In this document: piece after piece, positions 8,644-17,348 of the stretch
How positions within the stretch are numbered: the first letter of the stretch is position 1
How the letters are laid out: each line of letters opens with the position of its first letter
Assembly: GCA_964235485.1 (NCBI GenBank)
Contig: CAXSAZ010000007.1
Span: 116,451 to 180,450, forward strand
Origin: CAHJXG01 sp964235485
GTDB lineage: Bacteria > Pseudomonadota > Alphaproteobacteria > Acetobacterales > Acetobacteraceae
Reading direction: 5' to 3'
Length of the DNA: 64,000 nucleotides
Position numbers and translations under genes: made by a program
Notes under the pieces: generated by a model
Database searches by the model: none
What the model saw: only the letters and a program-made list of their open reading frames with translations
Told to the model about the DNA's origin: nothing

Positions 8644-9900
8644 ATGCCGTGGGACGACACGCAGGCCCGCACTGCGTTGCGGGCGATGTTCGATGCGGCC
8701 GTCGCCAGCGCCGATCCGCGCCGGGTGCTGGCGGCGCACCTGCCGGAGCGGCCAAGCGGCCGAGTCGTGGTGGTCGGCGCCGGCAAGTCGGCTGCCGTGA
8801 TGGCGGCGGCGCTGGAGGATGCCTGGCCGGACGTGCCGATGGCCGGCATCGTCGTGACCCGCTACGGCCACGCCGTGCCGACCCGCAAGATCGAGGTCTT
8901 GGAAGCATCGCACCCCGTCCCCGACGCCAACAGCGAGTTGGGCGCGCGCCGCGTGCTGGCGGCGGTCGAGGGCCTGTCGCCGGACGACCTGGTGATCGCG
9001 CTGATGTCCGGCGGCGCGTCGGCGCTGCTGGAACTGCCGGCGCCGGGCCTGACGCTTGCGGATGCCGGGCGGGTCAACCGGGCCTTGTTGGCGAGCGGTG
9101 CCGCCATCGGCGAGATGAACGCGGTCCGCAAGCACCTGTCGGCCATCAAGGGCGGGCGGCTCGCCGCGGCGGCACGGCCGGCCCGCGTCGTCACCCTCGC
9201 CATCAGCGACGTGCCCGGCGACGACCCGGCGGTGATCGGCAGCGGCCCCACCGTGCCGGATGCCTCCACCTGGGCGGAGGTGCGCGCCATCGCCGCGCAT
9301 TACGGCTTGGCGCTGCCTTGCACCGACGGCCCGGAAACCCCCAAGCCCGGTGAGATCGACGCCGACATCCGCATGATCGCGACGCCGGCCATGGCGCTCG
9401 ACGCCGCCGCCGCCGCCGCCCGGGCGCACGGCCTCGCGCCGCTGATCCTGGGCGATGCGCTGGAAGGGGAAAGCCGGGAACTCGGCACGGCCATGGCCGG
9501 CATCGCCCACAGCGTCAGGAGCCACGGCCACCCGCTGCCCCCGCCCTGCGTGCTGCTGTCGGGCGGGGAGACGACGGTGACGATTGGACAAGGGCTGGCC
9601 GGGCGCGGCGGGCGCAACACGGCGTTCCTGCTGGGCCTCGCCATCGCGTTGCGCGCCGCGCCGGGCATCTGGGCCTTGGCCGGCGACACCGACGGCATCG
9701 ACGGTACGGAGGACGCGGCAGGCGCAATCGTCACGCCGAGCACGTTGACGCGGGCACGGGGCGTGGGGCTTGATCCGCGCGCCGTGCTCTCGGCGCACGA
9801 CAGCTACGGCCTGTTCGACGCGGTGGGCGACCTGGTCCGCACCGGGCCGACGCTGACCAACGTGAACGATCTCCGGGCCGTGCTGGTCGCACCCGTGTAA
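8644..9900 (+). CDS. Glycerate 2-kinase (MOFRL/DUF4147 family)
   Basis: Phosphorylates D-glycerate to 2-phosphoglycerate; older annotations call the family hydroxypyruvate reductase TtuD. Length 418 aa, as usual. Recognisable stretches are the N-terminal VVVVGAGKSA, then ASHPVPD, ALMSGGASALLELP, the substrate/nucleotide region VRKHLSAIKGGRLA, and near the C-terminus the MOFRL segment ALAGDTDGIDGTEDAAGA. The start at 8644 has AGAGG upstream (GAAGAGGACGCCG-ATG); a frame extension to 8365 lies opposite DUF1244 and is not family-like. The next gene, 9 bases on, is pyruvate kinase. Together they turn glycerate into pyruvate via PEP (with enolase), the order known from tartrate/glycerate operons (ttuD-ttuE). 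Confidence 0.92.
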   Translation: MPWDDTQARTALRAMFDAAVASADPRRVLAAHLPERPSGRVVVVGAGKSAAVMAAALEDAWPDVPMAGIVVTRYGHAVPTRKIEVLEASHPVPDANSELGARRVLAAVEGLSPDDLVIALMSGGASALLELPAPGLTLADAGRVNRALLASGAAIGEMNAVRKHLSAIKGGRLAAAARPARVVTLAISDVPGDDPAVIGSGPTVPDASTWAEVRAIAAHYGLALPCTDGPETPKPGEIDADIRMIATPAMALDAAAAAARAHGLAPLILGDALEGESRELGTAMAGIAHSVRSHGHPLPPPCVLLSGGETTVTIGQGLAGRGGRNTAFLLGLAIALRAAPGIWALAGDTDGIDGTEDAAGAIVTPSTLTRARGVGLDPRAVLSAHDSYGLFDAVGDLVRTGPTLTNVNDLRAVLVAPV

Positions 9901-9909
9901 GGAACCCCG

Positions 9910-11343
9910 ATGCCCGCCCGAACCAAGCTCCGCCGCCGCCGGCGCACCAAGATCGTCGCGACGCTCGGCCCGGCCAGCGCCACGCCCGAGGTGCTGTCCC
10001 GCCTGTTCCACGGCGGCGCCGACGTGTTCCGGCTGAACTTCAGCCACGGCGCCCATCCGGACCACCTGGCGCGCATCAACATGATTCGGGCGCTGGAGGA
10101 GCAATCCGGCCGGCCCATCGGCATCCTGGCGGACGTGCAGGGGCCGAAGCTGCGGGTGGGCAGGTTCCAGGGCGGGCGCGTCGTGCTGCAAACCGGGCAG
10201 CCGTTCCGGCTCGACCTGTCCCCGGTGCCGGGCGACCGGAACCGGGTGGAGCTGCCGCATCCCGAGATCATCGGGGCGGCCGGGATCGGCACCTCCCTGC
10301 TGCTGGACGACGGCAAGCTGCGGCTGCGGGTGACGCGCGTCCGGGAGGACCACCTGGAAACCGAGGTGGTGACCGGAGGCAGCCTGTCGGACCGCAAGGG
10401 GGTGAACGTCCCCGACGTGGCGCTGCCGATCCCGGCGCTGACGAAAAAGGACCGGGTGGACCTCGATTTCGCGCTGGCGCACGGGGTCGATTACATCGGG
10501 CTGAGCTTCGTGCAGCGGGCGGAGGACGTGGCGGAGGCAAAGGCGATCATCAACGGGCGCGCCTGGGTCATGACCAAGCTGGAAAAGCCGCAAGCCCTCG
10601 ACAACCTCGATGAAATTTTGGCCTTGTCCGACACGGTGATGGTGGCGCGCGGCGACCTGGGCGTGGAACTGCCGCCCGAGGAAGTGCCGCTCGCCCAGAA
10701 GCGCATCGTCCGCGCGGCGCGGGAGCGCGGCATCCCCGTCGTGATCGCGACCCAGATGCTGGAAAGCATGATCACGGCGCCCGCCCCCACCCGGGCGGAA
10801 GCATCCGACGTGGCGACCGCGGTGTTCGACGGCGCCGACGCGGTGATGCTGAGCGCCGAGTCTGCGGCCGGCCAATACCCCTACGAGGCCGTCAACATCA
10901 TGGACCGCATCGTGGAGCGCGTGGAGCGCGACCCCGGCTGGCGCGCCATCACGGAAGCGAGCCGCCCGGCGCCGGAGCCGGTCTCGGCCTCCGCCATCGC
11001 CGCCGCGGCCCGGCAGGTCGCGCATACCGTCAACGCGGCGGCCATCGTCGCCTTCACCGATGGCGGCAGCACGGCGCTGCGCGTCGCGCGGGAGCGGCCG
11101 GATTGCCCGGTGCTGGGCGTGAGCACGAACCTCTCGACCGCGCGGCGGCTTGCGGTGGTGTGGGGGGTGCACGCGCTGGTGACGCCGGAGGTGCACACGA
11201 TGACGGAAGCGGTGACGCGGGCTACGCGGTTGGCGCGGGGCGAAGGGATGGCGGCGCCGGGCCAGGAGGTGGTCGTGACCGCCGGCGTGCCGTTCGGCCA
11301 GTCCGGCACCACCAACTCGCTCCGCGTGGCGCACGTGAAGTAG
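9910..11343 (+). CDS. pyk: Pyruvate kinase
   Basis: Transfers phosphate from PEP to ADP, giving pyruvate and ATP. 477 aa, normal for a bacterial enzyme with A, B and C domains. Near the N-terminus are TKIVATLGPAS and FRLNFSHGAHPDH (substrate/ADP site). The catalytic-lysine region is in the form MTKLEKPQAL near residue 220, followed by MVARGDLGVELP and the signature IATQMLESMITAPAPTRAEA. The allosteric C domain is complete. Good AAGGA ribosome binding site 7 bases before ATG. Sits directly after glycerate 2-kinase, so it is probably a dedicated pyruvate kinase for glycerate catabolism. Confidence 0.95.
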   Translation: MPARTKLRRRRRTKIVATLGPASATPEVLSRLFHGGADVFRLNFSHGAHPDHLARINMIRALEEQSGRPIGILADVQGPKLRVGRFQGGRVVLQTGQPFRLDLSPVPGDRNRVELPHPEIIGAAGIGTSLLLDDGKLRLRVTRVREDHLETEVVTGGSLSDRKGVNVPDVALPIPALTKKDRVDLDFALAHGVDYIGLSFVQRAEDVAEAKAIINGRAWVMTKLEKPQALDNLDEILALSDTVMVARGDLGVELPPEEVPLAQKRIVRAARERGIPVVIATQMLESMITAPAPTRAEASDVATAVFDGADAVMLSAESAAGQYPYEAVNIMDRIVERVERDPGWRAITEASRPAPEPVSASAIAAAARQVAHTVNAAAIVAFTDGGSTALRVARERPDCPVLGVSTNLSTARRLAVVWGVHALVTPEVHTMTEAVTRATRLARGEGMAAPGQEVVVTAGVPFGQSGTTNSLRVAHVK

Positions 11344-11349
11344 GACGGC

Positions 11350-12741
11350 GTGGCGGACCTCGGCTGGATCGAGCGCGCGCCGGGCCGGCCGTACTTCGTC
11401 ACCGACGCCGGCGCCCCCTGGACGCCCATCGGGCAGAACGACGCGATCAGTTGGCCGGAATGGCGCGGCCTGCTGCACCGCCGCGACCTCGGCGCCGTTG
11501 AGCGGCACTTGGCCTATTTGCGCGACAGCGGCGTGACTTGCCTGCGGTTCATGCTGGAGTATGCGCAGACCGGCGAGCACTTCTTCGAGCAGCCGGCCGG
11601 CACGTTCAACCCGGCGCTGGTGCAGTTGTGGGACGACCTGTTCCGGCTCGCCGCCGCCGCCGGGCTGCGCATCCTGCTGACCCCGTTCGACACGTACTTC
11701 CATTGGGTGCGCTGGGACCTGCATCCCTACAACGCCGCCAACGGCGGCCCCTGCCCCGACCGCACCAGCCTGATGGTGCATCCGGGCGTGCGGGCGCTGG
11801 TCAAGGCGCGGTTGGCCTTCGCTACGGAGCGTTGGGGCGGCAGCGGCGCCCTGTTCGCCTGGGACCTGTGGAACGAGATGCACCCGGTGCAGGGCGAGGA
11901 CCGGCCCGACTGCTTCGACGACTACATCGGCGATGTCGGGCCGTTCCTGCGCAACCTGGAACGACGGCTGCACGGCCGGGCGCACCCGCAATGCGTCTCG
12001 GTGTTCGGGCCGGAGCTGCACTGGAAGCCCTGGCTGAACGCGCCAGTGTTCCGCCACCCGGCGCTCGACTTCGCCAACAACCACTTCTACGAGGAAGGCA
12101 CCATCGACGACCCGCGAAACACCGTCGCCCCGGCGCTCGCGGTGGGCCGATTGGTGCGGGAGGCCTTGGCGGAGATCACCGACCAGCGCCCGTTCTTCGA
12201 CAGCGAGCACGGCCCGATCCACGCCTTCAAGGATCGCGGGATCACCTTGGCGGAGTTGTTCGACGACGAGTACTTCCGGCACCTGCAATGGGCGCATTTG
12301 GCGTCCGGCGGCGCGGGCGGCGGGATGCGCTGGCCGAACCGCAACCCGCACAGCCTGACGCCCGGGATGCGGCGGGCGCAAAAGGGCTTGGCCGGTTTCC
12401 TGCCGCTGGTAGATTGGCCGCGCTTCGACCGGCGGCCCATCGAGGCGGGCGTCAGCGACTCGGCCATCGCGTGCTTCGCGTGCGGGGATGCCCGGCAGGC
12501 GGTGCTTTGGCTGCTGCGCACCAGGCCGCTGCTGCGGGACGGCCGGGTTGATCCGGATTGCCGCTCGTCCGTGTCGGTGCGGGTGCCGGGCCTGGCTGCC
12601 GGGCGCTACTGGGCGACGACGTGGGACACGCGCGCCGGCTGCTCGACGGGCCGGGTGCCGGTCATGGCGGACGCGCAGGGGGCTGGGATCGACCTGCCGG
12701 CGATGCCGGCGGACGTGGCGGTGGCAATTCAGCCTGCTTAG
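11350..12741 (+). CDS. GH5-like (clan GH-A) glycoside hydrolase
   Basis: Predicted retaining glycosidase with a TIM-barrel fold, 463 aa. The general acid/base glutamate is seen in WDLWNEMHP near residue 180, and a likely nucleophile glutamate in FFDSEHGP near residue 285. A GFxxxR-like loop occurs early as GVTCLRFMLEY. The N-terminal PYFVTDAGAPWTPIGQN resembles the start of cellulase/mannanase-like domains. A C-terminal 110-residue beta-rich stretch may be a small accessory domain. No signal peptide, so the enzyme should act on an imported or internal glycoside. GTG start only 6 bases after the pyk stop, so it belongs to the glycerate kinase-pyk transcript. Substrate unknown. Confidence 0.7.
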   Translation: MADLGWIERAPGRPYFVTDAGAPWTPIGQNDAISWPEWRGLLHRRDLGAVERHLAYLRDSGVTCLRFMLEYAQTGEHFFEQPAGTFNPALVQLWDDLFRLAAAAGLRILLTPFDTYFHWVRWDLHPYNAANGGPCPDRTSLMVHPGVRALVKARLAFATERWGGSGALFAWDLWNEMHPVQGEDRPDCFDDYIGDVGPFLRNLERRLHGRAHPQCVSVFGPELHWKPWLNAPVFRHPALDFANNHFYEEGTIDDPRNTVAPALAVGRLVREALAEITDQRPFFDSEHGPIHAFKDRGITLAELFDDEYFRHLQWAHLASGGAGGGMRWPNRNPHSLTPGMRRAQKGLAGFLPLVDWPRFDRRPIEAGVSDSAIACFACGDARQAVLWLLRTRPLLRDGRVDPDCRSSVSVRVPGLAAGRYWATTWDTRAGCSTGRVPVMADAQGAGIDLPAMPADVAVAIQPA

Positions 12742-12813
12742 GGTTGCCGGCGGCCCGGACGTGTGTTCGTATCAAGGGCAAATCGGCCATCAGAGCCACA
12801 TCAGGGAGTTGAC

Positions 12814-13953
12814 ATGGGGGTGCCCCGCCTGACCCGCCGGACGTTCGCGTCCGTTGCCGCGGCTGCCGCGGCCTTTCCGCGCCTGGCCCACGCCGAGGAC
12901 ACGATCAAGATCGGCGCCGTGTTCCCCTCCACCGGATCCGCGGCGGAGGCCGGCAAGTTGCAGATGAACGGCGCACGTCAGGCGCTGGAAACGGTCAACG
13001 AGAAGGGCGTGCTGGGCCGCAAGATGGAGCTGGTGGTCGAGGACGACCAGACCACCAACCCCGGCGCGGTGCTGGCGTTCAGCCGGCTGGCGGGCCGGGC
13101 CGACATCGCGGCGTTCATCGGCTCGATCCGCTCCACCCAGGTCCACGCCATGTCGCCGGACGTGCTGAAGGTGGGCAAGCCCATGATGTTCGGCGGCACC
13201 GACCCGACGCTCACGCAACAGGGCAACAAGTGGCTGTTCCGCTGCCGCCCGAACGACAGCTACTCCGCCAAGGTCATCGCCGAGTTCGGCGCAGGCGACC
13301 TGAAAAAGCAGAAATGGGCGGTGGTGTACTCGACCGACGCCTTCGGCACCAACGGGTCCAAGGCGCTGGAGGCGGCGTTGAAGGCCCGCGGGATCACCCC
13401 GGTGCTGATGCAGGGCTACACCAACCAGGCATCGGACTACACCGCCATCGTGCTGGCGGTGCGGCAGTCGGGCGCCGACGTGGTGGGCAGCTACTTCACC
13501 TTCGAGAACGACCTCGGCATCTTCGCCCGCCAGCTCCGGCAGCTCGGCGTGACGCTTCCTTGGGTCGGCTCGCCGTCCATCGTCAACACCACGGCGCTGA
13601 ACCTGGCCGGCCGCGCGCTGTACGGCACCTACGGCGTCGCGGACTACGCCGCCGACGCGACCCCGGCGTCCAAGGCCTTCGCCGAGCGCTACCAGGCGCT
13701 CTACAAGGCGAACGCGGACGGCCAATCGTCCTGGACATTCGACGCGGTGAACCTGCTCGCAAAAGCCATCAGTGACGCCGGCAGCACCGAGCCTGAGAAG
13801 ATCCGCGCGGCGCTCGCCGCCATACGCGGCTTCGCCGGCGCGGAGGGAGAATACAACTTCGACGACAAGGGCGACGGGCTGCGCGGCTACAACGTCGTCA
13901 AGAACGAGAACGGCAAGATCGTGTTCGACCGCCGGATCGAAGTCAAAGAGTGA
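12814..13953 (+). CDS. Branched-chain amino acid-type ABC transporter substrate-binding protein
   Basis: Periplasmic ligand-binding protein of the LivK/type I family, 379 aa. The N-terminus has a twin-arginine-like signal (RLTRRTFASVAAAAAAFP, then cleavage near AHA-ED). The mature start TIKIGAVFPSTGSAAE and the MELVVEDDQTTN region are typical. Start chosen at ATG 12814, with AGGGAG upstream; it heads the 4-gene transporter operon. Ligands in this family range from leucine to aromatic acids, amides and urea, so specificity is open. Confidence 0.9.
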   Translation: MGVPRLTRRTFASVAAAAAAFPRLAHAEDTIKIGAVFPSTGSAAEAGKLQMNGARQALETVNEKGVLGRKMELVVEDDQTTNPGAVLAFSRLAGRADIAAFIGSIRSTQVHAMSPDVLKVGKPMMFGGTDPTLTQQGNKWLFRCRPNDSYSAKVIAEFGAGDLKKQKWAVVYSTDAFGTNGSKALEAALKARGITPVLMQGYTNQASDYTAIVLAVRQSGADVVGSYFTFENDLGIFARQLRQLGVTLPWVGSPSIVNTTALNLAGRALYGTYGVADYAADATPASKAFAERYQALYKANADGQSSWTFDAVNLLAKAISDAGSTEPEKIRAALAAIRGFAGAEGEYNFDDKGDGLRGYNVVKNENGKIVFDRRIEVKE

Positions 13954-14825
13954 GCCTGGTCCCGCAACTGCTGTTCACCGGCGTCGGCATCGGCGCGATC
14001 TATGCCCTGGTGGCGCTCGGCTTCGTGCTGCTGATCCGGGCGGCAAGCGTGGTGAACTTTGCCCAGGGCGAGTTCTCCATGCTGGGCGCCTACGCGATGG
14101 TGGTGCTGTCGGGCCTGCTGGGGGTGCCATACTGGGTGGCGCTGCCGGTTGCCGTTTTGCTGATGGCCGGGTTCGGGGTGCTGTTCGCGGGCGCGACCTA
14201 CTGGCCGCTCCGCCACCGTGGCCAGTTGCCGGTGATCATCAGCACCATCGGCGCCAGCATCTTCCTCGCCAACACCGTGCTGGCGCTCTACGGGCCAAGC
14301 CCGGAGGTGCTGCCCGGCTTGTTCGACACGCCGGGCTTCGAGGTCGGCGGCGTGTTCATGGACAGCCAATACGTCGCCATCATGGTGGTGACGGCCGCCA
14401 TGCTGCTGCTACAGTTCCTGATCTTCGAGAAGACCTTGCTTGGCAAGAAGCTGCAGGCCACCAGCCAGGACAAGGAGATGGCCAGCCTGCTCGGCATCCC
14501 CGTGGCGCTCATGGTCCTGATCACCTTCGCTTACAGCGCGGCGCTGGGCGGGCTGGCCGGCATCCTGGTGGCGCCGGTGCTGTTCGTGTCCGTGGGCATG
14601 GGCACGGTGATCTCGCTCAAGGCGTTCGCTGCCAACATCATCGGCGGCTTCGGCAATATCCCCGGCGCCATCCTGGGGGGCCTGGCGCTCGGCATCGTCG
14701 AGACGTTCGGCGCGGCCTACATCTCGGTGCCCTACAAGGACGCGCTGGCGTTCGGGCTGCTGCTGCTGTTCCTGCTGGTCCGCCCGCAAGGGCTGTTCGG
14801 CGAGAAGATCGCGGAGAAGGCATGA
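13950..14825 (+). CDS. livH: Branched-chain amino acid-type ABC transporter permease (LivH-like)
   Basis: Inner-membrane permease, 291 aa, with about eight hydrophobic helices. The N-terminal GIGAIYALVALGFVLLIRAASVVNFAQGEF region is the classic LivH opening (helix then NFAQGE loop), and the EAA-like loop with NIIGGFGNIPGAILGG is near residue 230. GTG start overlaps the binding protein stop by four bases (GTGA). Pairs with the LivM half of the next, fused gene. Confidence 0.93.
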   Translation: MSLVPQLLFTGVGIGAIYALVALGFVLLIRAASVVNFAQGEFSMLGAYAMVVLSGLLGVPYWVALPVAVLLMAGFGVLFAGATYWPLRHRGQLPVIISTIGASIFLANTVLALYGPSPEVLPGLFDTPGFEVGGVFMDSQYVAIMVVTAAMLLLQFLIFEKTLLGKKLQATSQDKEMASLLGIPVALMVLITFAYSAALGGLAGILVAPVLFVSVGMGTVISLKAFAANIIGGFGNIPGAILGGLALGIVETFGAAYISVPYKDALAFGLLLLFLLVRPQGLFGEKIAEKA

Positions 14826-16621
14826 GCACCCCCATTATGAGCGCGGGGACAATGGCCGCCGCGCCCGGCGTCGCGCAGGCGCGGGCCTGGCGCGGCCTGC
14901 CGGCGCTGGCCGCCGCGGTCGTCGGCGTGCTGGCGCTCTCGACGCTGGTGCCGGAGCAGGGCTACACGCTCAACATCGTCATGCAGGCGGCGACCTACGC
15001 CATCGCGGTGGCCGGGCTGGTGGTCGTGCTCGGCTATTGCGGGCAGATTTCTCTCGCGCAGGCGGCGTTCTTCGGCCTGGGCGCTTACGGGGTCGCGCTC
15101 GGCACCGTCGATTTCGGATTGCCGTTCTTCGTGGCGCTGATCTTGGGCGTGGTTCTGGCGGCTGTGTTCGGCGTGGCGCTCGGCCTGGCCAGCCTGCGGC
15201 TCGGCGGGCACTACCTTGCCATGGTCACCATCAGCTTCCAGCAGATCCTGACGCTGGTGCTGACCAACTGGTCCGGGCTGACGCACGGGCCGGACGGGGT
15301 GAAGAACATCGCGCGCCCCAACGTGCCGGGTTTGCGGCTCGAAAGCGGCGACCATTACCTGGGGCTGTGCCTCGTGGTTCTCATGGGCGTCACCTGGTTT
15401 GTCTGGCGGCTGAAGACGACCCGGCTCGGCCGCGCCATGCAGGCGGTGCGCGACAACGAGATCGCGGCCAGCACCTGCGGCATCGACGTGTTCGGCACCA
15501 AGGTGCTGGCGTTTGGCATCAGCGCCGTGCTGGGCGGCCTGGGCGGCGGGCTGTTCGCCGGCGCGTTCTCCTACATCAGCCCGGACCAGTTCGGCTTCGC
15601 TGAGAGCATCGTGCTGCTCACCATGGCGCTGTTGGGCGGTGTCCAATCGCCGTTCGGTGCCCTGATCGGCACCGGGCTGCTGGTGATCCTGCCGGAATGG
15701 CTGCGCGGCCTGCGCCAGTATTACCTTGCGGTGTACGGCGCCGCCGTCATCCTCATCATGGTGTTCCTCCCGGACGGGCTGTGGGGCCTCACCCACCGCC
15801 TGCGCCGCCCGGCTCCCGTCGGCGCCGGCGCGGTCACGCCCTTGCCGCTGCTGAGCCAGCGTGGCACCGAGACCGCGGAGGTCGCTATGGCCATCGAGGG
15901 CCTCGCCAAGCATTTCGGCGGCCTCAAGGCGCTGGACGGCGTGGACATGGCGGTGCGCCGCGGCACCGTGCACGCGCTGATCGGCCCGAACGGCTCCGGC
16001 AAGACCACCTTCATCAACGTCGTGACCGGGCTATACCGCCCGACCGCCGGGCGCATCGCCATCGCAGGTGGGGACGTGACCGGGACCGCGCCGCACCAGC
16101 GCACCCGGCGCGGCCTGGCCCGCACCTTCCAGAACATCCGGGTGTTCCGTGGCATGACCGTGCTGGAGAACGTCATGATCGGCGCGGAGCGGCCCGGCAA
16201 CGACATCGCGGAGCAGCCGGCCCTGGTGGTGGAGCGGGCGCTGGCCGCGCTCGACTTCGTGGGCCTGCGCGACGACGCCCACCGCATGGTCGGCACCCTG
16301 TCCTACGGCACCCAACGCTACGTCGAGATCGCCCGGGCGCTCGCCGGCAGTCCGCAGGTGCTCCTATTGGACGAGCCGGCGGCCGGCCTCAACCTCACGG
16401 AAAAGCATGAGCTTGGCCTGCTGCTGCGCCGGCTCAAGGGCCATGGCCTGACCATCCTGATCGTCGATCACGATATGAACCTGGTCGAGCAGGTGGCCGA
16501 CCACATCACCGTGCTGAACTTCGGCCGCCGCATCGCCGATGGCGGCCCGCGCGATGTGCTGTCCCACCCGGACGTCATCGCCGCCTACTTGGGGGAGCCG
16601 CGCCAAGATGCCGCTGCTTGA
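14822..16621 (+). CDS. Fused ABC permease-ATPase (LivM-LivG)
   Basis: One 599-aa polypeptide joining a LivM-like permease (about residues 25-320) to a LivG-like ATPase (about 355-590). In the permease, GYCGQISLAQAAFFGLGAYG and LGGVQSPFGALIGT are diagnostic. In the ATPase, Walker A is GPNGSGKTT, the signature is LSYGTQRYVEIARALA, and Walker B is VLLLDEPAAGLN followed by a HDM switch histidine. A short Pro/Gly linker connects the two. ATG overlaps the LivH stop (ATGA). Reading is continuous, with no internal stop, so this is a real fusion. Such LivMG fusions occur in other alphaproteobacteria. Confidence 0.92.
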   Translation: MSTPIMSAGTMAAAPGVAQARAWRGLPALAAAVVGVLALSTLVPEQGYTLNIVMQAATYAIAVAGLVVVLGYCGQISLAQAAFFGLGAYGVALGTVDFGLPFFVALILGVVLAAVFGVALGLASLRLGGHYLAMVTISFQQILTLVLTNWSGLTHGPDGVKNIARPNVPGLRLESGDHYLGLCLVVLMGVTWFVWRLKTTRLGRAMQAVRDNEIAASTCGIDVFGTKVLAFGISAVLGGLGGGLFAGAFSYISPDQFGFAESIVLLTMALLGGVQSPFGALIGTGLLVILPEWLRGLRQYYLAVYGAAVILIMVFLPDGLWGLTHRLRRPAPVGAGAVTPLPLLSQRGTETAEVAMAIEGLAKHFGGLKALDGVDMAVRRGTVHALIGPNGSGKTTFINVVTGLYRPTAGRIAIAGGDVTGTAPHQRTRRGLARTFQNIRVFRGMTVLENVMIGAERPGNDIAEQPALVVERALAALDFVGLRDDAHRMVGTLSYGTQRYVEIARALAGSPQVLLLDEPAAGLNLTEKHELGLLLRRLKGHGLTILIVDHDMNLVEQVADHITVLNFGRRIADGGPRDVLSHPDVIAAYLGEPRQDAAA

Positions 16622-17348
16622 GCTGGGCGGCCTCGTCGCGCGCTACGGCGCGGGCGAGGTGCTGAAAGACCTTTCGCTCACGGTCGAGGAGGGCGAGATC
16701 GTCGCCCTGCTGGGCAGCAACGGGGCGGGCAAGAGCACCACGCTGCGCGCCATTTCCGGCCTCGTGCCCAATGTCGCGGGCCGGCTGGACTTCGCCGGGC
16801 GGTCGCTGATCGGCATGAAGCCGGAGGCCATCGTGCGGCTGGGCATCGCGCACGTGCCGGAAGGGCGCCGGGTGTTTCCGGGGCTGACGGTGCGGGAGAA
16901 CATCCTGCTCGGCGGCAGCAACCGCCGGGGTGCCGGCCGCCGCACGCTGGAGCGGGAAACCGATGAGATGCTGGCCTTCTTCCCCGACCTGAAACGGCTG
17001 GAGCACGCGCTGGGCTGGACGCTTTCGGGCGGGCAGTTGCAGATGGTGGCGGTGGCCCGCGGCATGATGGCGAAGCCGCGGTTGCTGCTGCTGGACGAGC
17101 CGTCGCTGGGCTTGGCGCCCTTGGTCGTGCAGCAGGTATTCCGCATCATCACTGAGATCCGCCAGCGCGGCACCACGGTGCTGCTGGTGGAGCAGAACGC
17201 GCACATGGCGCTGTCGGTCGCCAACCGCGGCTACGTGCTGGAAACCGGGCGGCTGCTGGTGTCTGGCAAGCCCGCGGAGCTTTGGAGCAACCCGGACGTG
17301 CGGGTGGCCTATCTGGGCGGCAAGACGGTGGCCGCGGCGGCCGGCTGA
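16608..17348 (+). CDS. livF: Branched-chain amino acid-type ABC transporter ATPase (LivF-like)
   Basis: Second ATPase of the Liv-type importer, 246 aa. Walker A GSNGAGKST near residue 38, signature LSGGQLQMVAVARGMM, Walker B LLLLDEPSLGLAP, and the EGRRVFPGLTVRENILLGG loop typical of LivF. Starts 14 bases inside the end of the fused LivMG gene (ATG at 16608). Its last 40 bases overlap the 3' end of the convergent otsB gene. Confidence 0.93.
   Translation: MPLLELGGLVARYGAGEVLKDLSLTVEEGEIVALLGSNGAGKSTTLRAISGLVPNVAGRLDFAGRSLIGMKPEAIVRLGIAHVPEGRRVFPGLTVRENILLGGSNRRGAGRRTLERETDEMLAFFPDLKRLEHALGWTLSGGQLQMVAVARGMMAKPRLLLLDEPSLGLAPLVVQQVFRIITEIRQRGTTVLLVEQNAHMALSVANRGYVLETGRLLVSGKPAELWSNPDVRVAYLGGKTVAAAAG

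Noticed and set aside
8502..8849. N-terminal extension of the DUF1244 frame
   Set aside because: The extra residues run opposite the glycerate kinase start, and the family begins at the internal ATG.
8620..12381. A 1253-codon open frame on the minus strand over glycerate kinase, pyk and the glycosidase
   Set aside because: It is opposite three clear genes and is His/Arg/Gly-rich, as expected for a GC-driven shadow frame.
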